A stretch of 8,442 bases of DNA, taken from NCBI GenBank assembly GCA_027619145.1, contig JAQCGA010000143.1, positions 1 to 8,442 on the forward strand, in the 5' to 3' direction. Below are positions 1 through 6,359 of the stretch, piece after piece; positions within the stretch are counted from its first letter, which is position 1, and every line of letters begins with the position of its first letter. A program made the position numbers and the translations under genes. The notes beneath the pieces are model-generated. The model was given only the letters and a program-made list of their open reading frames with translations, ran no database searches and had not been told where the DNA came from. This DNA is from a bacterium (lineage in GTDB: Bacteria; Latescibacterota; UBA2968; GCA-2709665).

Positions 1-298
1 ATTGTTGACAGACCGCCCGATGATTGAAGCGTCGGACCTGTCGATTGATCGACGGGGAGAATTGGCTGAGATCGGTGCATCTGTAGATGTGTCGGACCTG
101 GGCCTGGTGCGGATCTCTTTTCCTTCCTGGGGCATTTCTCTGGAAGATTTGGAGCGGCAGGTGATTGAACAGGCCCTGGGTCATACAGAAGGAAATATTT
201 CTCGGGCGGCCCGATTGTTGCACTTGAGTCGCTATGCATTGCGATACCGGATGCAGAAACACGGAATTGCATTTCCTCAGGCCTCCAAAGACGGATGA
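1..298 (+). CDS. C-terminal end of an NtrC-family sigma-54-dependent regulator (5' truncated)
   Basis: The reading frame enters from the left edge (complete codons from base 2) and stops at TGA 296-298. Ninety-eight residues are visible. The first dozen (LLTDRPMIEASDL-like) match the segment closing the AAA+ sigma-54-interaction domain in NtrC-type activators. A variable linker follows, then a C-terminal Fis-type helix-turn-helix at about residues 47-89: LEDLERQVIEQAL, then GNISRAARLLHLSRYALRYRM. Proteins of this family bind palindromic enhancer sites and use ATP hydrolysis to open sigma-54 promoters. The receiver and AAA+ domains lie outside the window, so it cannot be seen whether it is a response regulator. 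It is followed after 34 bases by a receiver gene, suggesting co-transcription. A sigma-54 promoter with palindromic upstream sites lies about 6 kb downstream and is a candidate target. The family call is firm; the target is inference. Confidence 0.88.
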   Translation, partial: LLTDRPMIEASDLSIDRRGELAEIGASVDVSDLGLVRISFPSWGISLEDLERQVIEQALGHTEGNISRAARLLHLSRYALRYRMQKHGIAFPQASKDG

Positions 299-318
299 CC
301 TTGTGGCCTGGGTACAAT

Positions 319-323
319 GGGAG
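319..323 (+). promoter_or_regulatory. Ribosome binding site of the receiver gene
   Basis: GGGAG lies 9 bases before the ATG at 333 and supports that start. No separate promoter is convincing in the 34-base gap, so translation probably occurs from a message shared with the upstream regulator. Confidence 0.5.
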
Positions 324-332
324 CGTGGATAG

Positions 333-701
333 ATGAAGCGCGTGCTTGTTATTGATGACAATGAAATGATGCGCCAGATGATTCGGGACATGCTGGAGCT
401 GGAAGGGTACGAAGTGGAGGAGGCCGAAAATGGCCGCCAGGGTGTGATGCGCTTCTTACAGGCTCCTGCGGATCTGGTCATTACAGATATTCTGATGCCA
501 GACGAAGACGGGCTGGAGATTGTGCGGAAGCTCCGGCGAGATTATCCCGAAGTACGGATTATTGTGATTTCTGGGGGGCTCGAAGGAAAAATTGATTACC
601 TGAGTTTTGCGAAGGAATTTGGTGCAGATCGGGCAATTGCCAAGCCGTTTGATTCCCGTACGCTGCTGGGTGCTGTGCGGGAACTTACCGGCGGCCAATA
701 A
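333..701 (+). CDS. Stand-alone CheY-like response-regulator receiver
   Basis: This 122-residue protein is a single receiver domain with no output domain. Key residues are all present: the acidic pair D8/D9, phospho-acceptor D52 in ITDILMPD, S80 at the switch Ser/Thr position (VISGG), and K104 followed by P105 in the AKPF motif. It should therefore accept a phosphoryl group from a histidine kinase and act through protein-protein contacts, like CheY, Spo0F or DivK relatives. The start at ATG 333 puts the first beta strand (KRVLVIDD) immediately after Met, as is normal for the family, with GGGAG upstream. It sits between a sigma-54 regulator and the large Ser/Thr kinase gene, 29 bases before the latter. 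It may be a partner of the histidine kinase at 4134, but orphan receivers often have distant kinases. The family is certain and the partner unknown. Confidence 0.95.
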   Translation: MKRVLVIDDNEMMRQMIRDMLELEGYEVEEAENGRQGVMRFLQAPADLVITDILMPDEDGLEIVRKLRRDYPEVRIIVISGGLEGKIDYLSFAKEFGADRAIAKPFDSRTLLGAVRELTGGQ

Positions 702-730
702 CCGTTGTTTTAGCTGATTGCGAGCCTGAG

Positions 731-3700
731 ATGGTTGGACAGGTCATTCGAAATTACGAAATCCGAGAATTGCTGGGCCGGGGGGCCATGGGTGAGGTGT
801 ACCTGGCGTACGATAGGGCACTGGACCGCGAGTTGGCCGTGAAGTTTCTTTCGCAAGATGCCGCCTCTTCTCCGGAAGATGTGCAGCGGTTCTATCTGGA
901 AGCACGTGCTGCGGCCGGGCTCTCGCATCAGAACGTGGTGGTGATTCACGATGTTGGTGAACACGAAGGGCGTTGCTTTTTTGTTATGGAGCTGCTTTCC
1001 GGGATGTCGTTGCGGCAAATGATCCGGGAAGGGAAGCGGCCTTTATGGAAAGAAGGGTTGAAAATTGCCGTGCAGGTGTGTAAAGCCCTGGAAGCTGCAC
1101 ACGCGCGGAACCTTTTGCACCGGGACATCAAGCCGGAAAACATCTGGTTACAGCCCGATGGGTTGGTCAAGATCCTGGATTTTGGGATTGCGCGATTCTC
1201 TACGGTAGATACGTTGACCCGTTCGGACGAAACGCTGGGGACGCCCGAATACATGGCCCCCGAGCAGATTATGGGTGAGGCCCTGGACGGCCGGACGGAT
1301 CTGTACGCGCTGGGCATTTTTATGTACGAACTGTTCACCGGCCAGCGGCCGTTTACGGGCCCCAACGCGATTACGGTTATTTACAAACAGATGGAAGAGG
1401 AACCCATACCACCGGGGCAGCTTGCACAAGACATGCCCCTGGCCGTGGAAAGAATGATTCTGAAGGCGATTGCCAAAGAACCGGCTCAGCGGTATGCTTC
1501 GGCGGCACAAATGCGGCAAGAGATTGAAGCTCTGCTGGAAGGACGGTCGGAAGAGTCTGTTCCAGAGAGTGCCGCTGCGCCCGAATCGGGTGAGGTTGCG
1601 CTGAATTTTGAAAGCCATCTGGTGGGCCGGGACCAGGAGATGGAGGCGTTGCGCGCAGCCGTAGATGACCTGAGCCAGGCAAAAGGTGGCACGGTTCTGC
1701 TTGGCGGGGAAGCCGGCATTGGCAAGACCCGGTTGGCAACTGAAACCCTGGCTTACGCACGAAAACAGGGTTCACTGGTATTGCGGGGTGCGTGTCTTTT
1801 TATTGAAGCACCGGAACCCTATTTGCCTTTTCTGGAAGCGCTGGGCCAGGGATTGGCATCCACGCAGGGAGGTGGACGCGAAGATCTGCTGAAGTTTATT
1901 CGGGAAGAAGCACCCGAACTGGAAGAACTGGTTTCGCATGTAATGACCGTTTTGCAAACCCGGCGTACACCCGGTATGGCCCACCTGGATGAGACGGTTG
2001 CCACATCTAAAGAACGGCTTTTTGAGGCCATTACCCGCCTGCTTTTACATCTGTCTGGCGAAGCACCCGTGACCCTGTTTCTGGATGACCTGCAATGGGC
2101 AGACAGTGGCACGCTGCAGTTGCTGTATTATATTGCACGGAACGCAGTAAGCCGTCGGTTGCTGATTGTGGGCACGTACCGAACAGAAGACCTGATGTCC
2201 GAAGGAGACGAGCGGGCGCATCCTCTATCGGATACGATTCAGCAGATGAGCCGGGAGGACCTCTTTCGGGATCTGCGGATTGGTGGGTTGGCACCAGGTG
2301 CTGTGGGCCAGATGCTGCGCGGTATCTTCCGGCGCGGGACATTTTCTGCTGCGTTTCGAGATTCGCTTTACCGGGAAACAGGTGGTAATCCATTTTTTGT
2401 GATCGAAGTACTCAAGCTTTTGCGGGATGAAGGTGTGGTGTTCCAGCGGCGGGGCATTTGGCGAGAACGCCGGGAGATTACAGGCGGAGATATTCCCAGG
2501 CGTGTGTACGATGTTGTTGTGCGCCGCCTGGAACGGTTGGCGCATGACGAACGAGAGTTGTTGCAAATTGCTGCTGTGGTGGGAGAGCGATTCTCTTCCG
2601 GTGCGCTGGGAGAAATTTTTGAGCAGAAACGTGTGCGGGTTTTACGCAGTCTGCACCGGGCCGCACGCGTGCATCACCTGTTGCAGGCAGAAGAGGAGTT
2701 CTATTCTTTTGTGCATCCGAAGATTCGTGAGGTGCTATACGCTGAGGTCAGCCCGGAGTTGCGGCGCGAGTATCACCTGGCCTATGCCGAGTATTTGGAA
2801 GCCAACTCTTCTGGAGAACAGAAACGGTCTTCGGGCGAACTGGCACGTCATTTCCACTTTGCAGGTGCCCACGCTCGAGCCCTTCCGTATTTGATTCAGG
2901 CCGGGGATCGTGCCCAGCGCGTGTTTGCATACCGGGAAGCGCGAGATTTCTACCGGTGGGGGGTAGCGTCTTTGCCGGAAGAAGACGTGCTTGCGCCCGG
3001 GTTGCTGCAAAAACTGGGCAATATGTACGATCGGTTGGGCGAGGTAAAAACGGCAATGGAGCAGTTTTCGCGCGCTCTGGTGCTTGCAGATAAACAGGCC
3101 GATTTAACGCTGGTGGCCGAGTTGCGTCGGGGCATTGGCCGAATTCATCTGCGCTCGGGAGAATATGACCAGGCCGCCGAGCAGTACAGACGCTGTGTGA
3201 AAGGCTGCTGCACCACCAGCCACCGGGAGGCCATGTGCGATGTGCTCATCCAGATGGGCAACCTGCACCTGGACAAGGGCGAGTGGCCGCAAGTAAAGTC
3301 CTGTTATGCACGTGCGCTAAAAATTGCCCGGCATACAGGGCAGGAGCGGCAGATTGCAATGATTTATATGAATTCGGGGATTGTGGCCAGTATCCAGGGA
3401 GACCTGGACAGGGCACTGCGTTTGTACGAAAGAGGCAGAGAACGGTACGAGAAAACCGGATATTTGCCTGGGGTAAATCAGATCTTATTGAATATGGGCT
3501 GGTCGTACGGGCAGCGAGAGTTGTGGGAAAAAGCACGAGATGCATACCAGGAGGCGCTGGCTATTGCCCGGAAGACACAGAATATTTATATTGAGGCCAA
3601 ATGTTATCTCAATCTGGCGGAAGTGTACCTGGAAACGCGTGATCTAAAAGCGTGTAAACGCGCAAGCGTAAAGGCGTTGGAGATTTTCAAGAAATCGAAC

Positions 3701-4015
3701 CGCCAGGTGAATATTGCAGACGTGTTTCGGACGCTGGGCCAGGTTGCAGCTGTGGAGCGGAAGTGGGAAGAAGCACAGTCTTATTTTGAGCGCAGTATTG
3801 AAAGTCTGCGATCTCTGGGACATGTGTTGGGAGAGGGCAAGTCGTATCTGGAATACGCCCGGATGCTCAAGTTGCAAGGTGACCAGGCTCGTGCGCTGGA
3901 ACAACTGGATCTGGCGGTGGTGAGGTTCACGCAGATTGGCGCACAGGATGACCTGGCGACAGCCGAAACGCTTCGAGGAGAAATTGAATCGTTACAATAT
4001 CTCGCACAACCCTGA
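731..4015 (+). CDS. Ser/Thr protein kinase fused to an AAA/STAND-type ATPase and TPR repeats
   Basis: This is a 1094-residue cytosolic multidomain protein. Residues 9-270 form a Hanks-type kinase with complete catalytic residues: glycine loop GRGAMGEVY (16-24), K38, E57, HRD 130-132 with K134 and N137, DFG 150-152, a Thr/Ser-rich activation loop, and APE 176-178. A short acidic linker follows. An AAA_16/STAND-like ATPase begins at LVGR (297-300), with Walker A GEAGIGKT (326-333, K332), Walker B FLDD (D452/D453) followed by LQWAD, a GTYR sensor stretch (481-484) and GGNPFF (551-556). A winged-helix-like part lies at about 587-690. From about 703 to the end there are some nine TPRs, mostly spaced 40 residues apart. 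No membrane segment or signal peptide is seen. The order resembles PknK-like kinases, where the ATPase/TPR part is thought to sense and gate kinase activity; its ligand is unknown. The Shine-Dalgarno before ATG 731 is weak (CGAG), but the kinase fold begins right after this start. Confidence 0.95.
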   Translation: MVGQVIRNYEIRELLGRGAMGEVYLAYDRALDRELAVKFLSQDAASSPEDVQRFYLEARAAAGLSHQNVVVIHDVGEHEGRCFFVMELLSGMSLRQMIREGKRPLWKEGLKIAVQVCKALEAAHARNLLHRDIKPENIWLQPDGLVKILDFGIARFSTVDTLTRSDETLGTPEYMAPEQIMGEALDGRTDLYALGIFMYELFTGQRPFTGPNAITVIYKQMEEEPIPPGQLAQDMPLAVERMILKAIAKEPAQRYASAAQMRQEIEALLEGRSEESVPESAAAPESGEVALNFESHLVGRDQEMEALRAAVDDLSQAKGGTVLLGGEAGIGKTRLATETLAYARKQGSLVLRGACLFIEAPEPYLPFLEALGQGLASTQGGGREDLLKFIREEAPELEELVSHVMTVLQTRRTPGMAHLDETVATSKERLFEAITRLLLHLSGEAPVTLFLDDLQWADSGTLQLLYYIARNAVSRRLLIVGTYRTEDLMSEGDERAHPLSDTIQQMSREDLFRDLRIGGLAPGAVGQMLRGIFRRGTFSAAFRDSLYRETGGNPFFVIEVLKLLRDEGVVFQRRGIWRERREITGGDIPRRVYDVVVRRLERLAHDERELLQIAAVVGERFSSGALGEIFEQKRVRVLRSLHRAARVHHLLQAEEEFYSFVHPKIREVLYAEVSPELRREYHLAYAEYLEANSSGEQKRSSGELARHFHFAGAHARALPYLIQAGDRAQRVFAYREARDFYRWGVASLPEEDVLAPGLLQKLGNMYDRLGEVKTAMEQFSRALVLADKQADLTLVAELRRGIGRIHLRSGEYDQAAEQYRRCVKGCCTTSHREAMCDVLIQMGNLHLDKGEWPQVKSCYARALKIARHTGQERQIAMIYMNSGIVASIQGDLDRALRLYERGRERYEKTGYLPGVNQILLNMGWSYGQRELWEKARDAYQEALAIARKTQNIYIEAKCYLNLAEVYLETRDLKACKRASVKALEIFKKSNRQVNIADVFRTLGQVAAVERKWEEAQSYFERSIESLRSLGHVLGEGKSYLEYARMLKLQGDQARALEQLDLAVVRFTQIGAQDDLATAETLRGEIESLQYLAQP

Positions 4016-4037
4016 ATCTCGTCAGGCTCTTTAATCC

Positions 4038-4066
4038 TTGACCCATCTTGAAAAGACGGATACATT
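4038..4066 (+). promoter_or_regulatory. Candidate sigma-70 promoter of the histidine kinase/FHA operon
   Basis: TTGACC (4038-4043) and TACATT (4061-4066) are separated by exactly 17 bases and match the -35 and -10 consensus at 5 of 6 and 4 of 6 positions. Transcription would start near 4073, leaving about 60 bases before the ATG at 4134. It lies in the 118-base gap after the Ser/Thr kinase gene, the only sizeable gap between genes before 5842, and no terminator is seen there. Read-through from upstream is therefore also possible. Confidence 0.45.
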
Positions 4067-4119
4067 AGATTTGTTATTAATTTATGAAATCTGTGCCGAA
4101 CTTCAGGCGTTTTTCAGAC

Positions 4120-4125
4120 GGTGAG
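4120..4125 (+). promoter_or_regulatory. Ribosome binding site of the histidine kinase gene
   Basis: GGTGAG ends 8 bases before ATG 4134 and supports that start over the out-of-frame ATG at 4084. Confidence 0.5.
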
Positions 4126-4133
4126 TACAAACT

Positions 4134-5147
4134 ATGTCCGAGCAGGCAGGCCCGCAGGCCGAAGTTCTGGTGCTGCAGCAGGAGCGCGACAGTCTTCTTG
4201 CAGAATTGCAGAAGGCCTATTTGGAGATGGAGGAGCACCTTCTGTCTTCCGGGCGGGAGCAGAAAATTGCCTACCAGGTATTGCGGGACCGGAATGAAGA
4301 ATTGCAGGAACGGCTGGACGAGCTTGAAAAGGCTCACCAGGATTTGAAAGAAGCCCAGCGGATGCTGATCCGTTCCGAGCGGTTGGCGGCCATGGGCGAA
4401 ATGGCGGCCGCAATTGTGCATGAGATCAAGAATCCGCTGGCTGTGATTATTGGGCGGGCAAGCTGGCTTTTGAGCGATGATCAGGCACCCGCTCAACGTA
4501 GTCTGGAGTTTATTTTAAAGGCCGGGCAGCACCTCAAGAGCCTGGTGGAGGACGTGCTGAACTTTGCCCGCCACCACCGGGGAAAGGCTCAGAACCTGGA
4601 CCTGAACGAGGTGATTTCCGAGTTGAAGGCGTTTCTGACGCCGGTTACCCGGATGGCGCGGTTGGAACTTGAACTTGCTCCGGACCTGCCCTGGGTTCTG
4701 TGTGATCCTGGGCAAGTTGAACAGGTGCTGACGAACCTGGTGCTGAATGCGCTGGACGCCACAGAAAAGAAGGGGCATATTCGTCTGATTTCGTCAAGAG
4801 GATCTATTCAGAAGTCTTTGGATGCAGAGACAGAGGCAAAATGCCCTTACGTTCTGGCATCTGAGATGGCAGAAGAAGTGTTAGCCGCGGATTTTGCTTG
4901 TCTGGAAGTTCGGGACAACGGGCCGGGCATTCCGGAAGAAACCCTGTCGCATATTTTTGAAGCGTTTTATACCACAAAAGGTGAATCTGAAGGAACGGGC
5001 CTGGGCCTGTCTATTGCACGGACCATTGTTGGAGAATGGGGTGGCAATATTCTGGTTGCGTCCAGGGCAGGGGAGGGAACGAGCTTCCGGGTGTATTTGC
5101 CTGTTGATCGTGAAGAACGCGCAGCAGGTTCGGAAGACGCGGGTTGA
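4134..5147 (+). CDS. Soluble NtrB-like sensor histidine kinase
   Basis: This 337-residue protein has no membrane segment, so it probably senses a cytoplasmic cue or a partner protein. Residues 10-85 are heptad-rich and charged, consistent with a coiled-coil dimer helix in place of a PAS or GAF domain. The HisKA H-box is VHEIKNPL with phospho-acceptor H96. The HATPase domain shows the N-box NLVLNALDA (N201, catalytic N205), G1 box DNGPGI (261-266), F-box IFEAFYTTK and G2 box GTGLGLS (287-293), ending in GTSFRVYLP. The HEIKNP plus FYTTK signature is that of HPK4-type kinases, which typically pair with NtrC-family regulators such as the one at the left edge. The N-box to G1 distance is about 20-25 residues longer than in compact kinases. 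It is the first gene of an operon with the two zinc-ribbon proteins downstream (17-base gap). The class is certain; cognate partner and signal are inferred or unknown. Confidence 0.95.
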   Translation: MSEQAGPQAEVLVLQQERDSLLAELQKAYLEMEEHLLSSGREQKIAYQVLRDRNEELQERLDELEKAHQDLKEAQRMLIRSERLAAMGEMAAAIVHEIKNPLAVIIGRASWLLSDDQAPAQRSLEFILKAGQHLKSLVEDVLNFARHHRGKAQNLDLNEVISELKAFLTPVTRMARLELELAPDLPWVLCDPGQVEQVLTNLVLNALDATEKKGHIRLISSRGSIQKSLDAETEAKCPYVLASEMAEEVLAADFACLEVRDNGPGIPEETLSHIFEAFYTTKGESEGTGLGLSIARTIVGEWGGNILVASRAGEGTSFRVYLPVDREERAAGSEDAG

Positions 5148-5164
5148 TTTAAAAAGGGGAAACC

Positions 5165-5458
5165 ATGCCGACCTGTGCCCACTGTGGGATGGAATACGAA
5201 AACGAAAGCCGGTATTGTTCGCGCTGTGGAAGACAAGTGTCTGTACGTGGCGCTATGGAAGATTTGGCCACGGAGAAGGCTCTGGATATTACCGATGTGC
5301 GCTACAAGCTGGGGATGGTCTTTTTTAAACAGCGTCTTTACAAGCGAGCCATTGAAGTCTGGCAAAAGATTTTAGATGAGCACCCCGGAGACGGAGATCT
5401 GGAGCGCCTGATCCAGGACGCCCGGGACCGTCAGAAGACCTCTGGAGGAAGTCCATGA
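5165..5458 (+). CDS. Small zinc-ribbon protein with one TPR-like repeat
   Basis: This 97-residue protein begins with a rubredoxin-like zinc ribbon, C4-x2-C7 and C18-x2-C21, each pair ending in CG. Such ribbons usually bind structural zinc. A short linker leads to a single TPR-like helix pair at about residues 44-77 (YKLGMVFFKQRLYKRAIEVWQKIL, split here only for description) and a charged tail. One TPR alone rarely forms a full scaffold, so it may pair with another TPR protein such as the kinase at 731 or the protein at 7317; that is inference. AGGGGA just upstream of ATG 5165 supports the start. The gene overlaps the next one by ATGA (5455-5458), implying translational coupling and equimolar production with the FHA protein. 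No precise family or function is recognised. Confidence 0.85.
   Translation: MPTCAHCGMEYENESRYCSRCGRQVSVRGAMEDLATEKALDITDVRYKLGMVFFKQRLYKRAIEVWQKILDEHPGDGDLERLIQDARDRQKTSGGSP
5444..5449 (+). promoter_or_regulatory. Shine-Dalgarno of the FHA gene inside the preceding gene
   Basis: GGAGGA, a near-perfect Shine-Dalgarno, lies 5 bases before ATG 5455, inside the last codons of the zinc-ribbon/TPR gene. With the ATGA stop-start overlap it indicates reinitiation or coupled translation. Confidence 0.7.
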
Positions 5459-5841
5459 TTTCTTGTTTGCACTGCGGACGTGACAACCGGGACGATGGTC
5501 TGTTTTGTGCAAGGTGCGGTTGTAGTCTGGGTGGGGCGAAACGCCCGGTGGCGCGTTTGGTCTGGATGGATGAAACAACTGGAAAAGAGAAGGTGTACCT
5601 GGTTTCGGAAGCAGACCGGTTTGCTGGACGGGACCCTTTGACGGATATTGTGATTGGCGATGAACAGGCTTCGGCCAAGCATGTTAAGATTTCGTACCGG
5701 GAGGCCGCATTTCACGTGGCAGACCTGGGCAGTCGGAACGGCACGTTTGTCAATGGAGAACGAGTTACAGATACACGCCGGTTAGAAGATGAAGACCTGA
5801 TCAAGATTGGCCAGACGATGTTCAAGTTTTCTACAGAATAG
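5455..5841 (+). CDS. Zinc-ribbon plus FHA-domain phosphothreonine-binding protein
   Basis: This protein has 128 residues. The N-terminal zinc ribbon has C4-x2-C7 and C18-x2-C21 in exactly the spacing of the upstream neighbour, so the two N-termini look related. Residues about 34-126 are a forkhead-associated domain with the conserved phosphopeptide-binding residues: G58-R59, S73 and H76 (SAKH), N95-G96-T97 after GSR, and N100-G101. FHA domains bind phosphothreonine peptides and in bacteria commonly read the output of Hanks-type kinases. The kinase encoded at 731 is therefore an obvious candidate source of the mark, although that is inference. No membrane segment or enzymatic domain is present, so an adaptor role is likely. 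It is the last gene of the operon: a strong terminator starts 26 bases after its stop codon. Confidence 0.93.
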   Translation: MISCLHCGRDNRDDGLFCARCGCSLGGAKRPVARLVWMDETTGKEKVYLVSEADRFAGRDPLTDIVIGDEQASAKHVKISYREAAFHVADLGSRNGTFVNGERVTDTRRLEDEDLIKIGQTMFKFSTE

Positions 5842-5867
5842 AGAAAGCAGATAGAATGTTGCCGGTG

Positions 5868-5897
5868 AACCGGGTGCATAAGCACCCGGTTTTTTTT
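5868..5897 (+). terminator. Rho-independent terminator of the histidine kinase/FHA operon
   Basis: A perfect GC-rich stem ACCGGGTGC / GCACCCGGT (5869-5877 with 5882-5890, extendable by one A-T pair) encloses an ATAA loop. It is followed immediately by eight T residues (5890-5897). It lies 26 bases after the FHA stop codon and separates the operon from the sigma-54-controlled region. Confidence 0.95.
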
Positions 5898-6055
5898 GGT
5901 TCGCATCTGAATGTGTGTTTTCGAACACCTGGCTCAGGAAATTGTGCGTGGATGTTGTTGAAATAAATAGATGAAAATGAGTGTAAATAATTGTAAATGA
6001 ATATCTTGTTGATCTATTGGAAAGTGCGAAGACCGGGAGATCTGCTTCCTCGTGC

Positions 6056-6077
6056 CCTGTGTGTTATTTCGCACAGG
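6056..6077 (+). repeat. Inverted repeat / potential 8-bp hairpin overlapping a CAC-N5-GTG site
   Basis: CCTGTGTG (6056-6063) pairs with CGCACAGG (6070-6077) across a TTATTT loop, with one G-T wobble. Its right arm is shared with the left half of the palindrome at 6069-6085, so three related half-sites (TGTGYG or its complement) lie within 30 bases. No T-run follows, so it is not an intrinsic terminator. Confidence 0.5.
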
Positions 6078-6085
6078 ATGTGCGA
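6069..6085. promoter_or_regulatory. Candidate activator site 1: 17-bp perfect palindrome
   Basis: TCGCACAGGATGTGCGA has perfect 7-base arms around a 3-base centre. The size and CAC-N5-GTG core resemble enhancer sites of NtrC-type proteins (NtrC itself uses GCAC-type half-sites). The centre (6077) is about 310 bases upstream of the predicted sigma-54 start. The structure is seen directly; the binding protein is inferred. Confidence 0.55.
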
Positions 6086-6202
6086 GCAGGATTCCTTCGT
6101 GAATGAACAAAGATATATCGTATTATAAAACAATAATTTATATGGAATATTGGATTGCGTGAATTTTCAAGATCAGAGAAAATGGACCAGCGGAATGCCT
6201 GT

Positions 6203-6219
6203 TCGCACATGCGGTGTGT
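6203..6219. promoter_or_regulatory. Candidate activator site 2: degenerate copy of the 17-bp palindrome
   Basis: TCGCACATGCGGTGTGT keeps the whole left arm of site 1 and the CAC-N5-GTG core, with a weaker right arm. The centre (6211) is about 176 bases upstream of the predicted sigma-54 start, in the usual range for upstream activating sequences, and 21 bp (two helical turns) from site 3. Confidence 0.5.
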
Positions 6220-6223
6220 GATT

Positions 6224-6240
6224 TCCCACATCGCGTGGTG
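6224..6240. promoter_or_regulatory. Candidate activator site 3: degenerate copy of the 17-bp palindrome
   Basis: TCCCACATCGCGTGGTG keeps six of seven left-arm bases of site 1 and the CAC-N5-GTG core; internally CCAC and GTGG mirror each other. The centre (6232) is about 155 bases upstream of the predicted start and on the same face of the helix as site 2. Confidence 0.45.
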
Positions 6241-6308
6241 GATTTAAGGGATGGTTTCGGTATAGACAAACGTGATCCTTGAATCCTATTATGTATATAA
6301 GAATAATA

Positions 6309-6326
6309 AAAATAAATATTTATTTT
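6309..6326. repeat. 18-bp perfect A/T palindrome between activator sites and promoter
   Basis: AAAATAAATATTTATTTT is a perfect palindrome made only of A and T, within a longer A/T stretch (about 6285-6329). It lies about 60-80 bases upstream of the predicted sigma-54 start, where a DNA bend or a bending protein such as IHF normally helps enhancer looping. A strict IHF consensus was not recognised, so an intrinsic bend is equally possible. Confidence 0.5.
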
Positions 6327-6359
6327 ATTCGGGTTGGAAAAATTTAGAGTATCCAGGAA

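Noticed and set aside
313..318. TACAAT as a -10 box for the receiver gene
   Set aside because: There is no -35 at a workable distance, and the start would fall only a few bases before the ATG; co-transcription is simpler.
2031..2566. Several 90-155-codon frames on both strands inside the kinase gene
   Set aside because: They are out-of-frame or antisense shadows of a gene whose own frame has full domain support.
4084..4347. 87-codon frame starting upstream of the histidine kinase
   Set aside because: It runs in another frame through the kinase coiled coil, has no domain, and lacks a Shine-Dalgarno.
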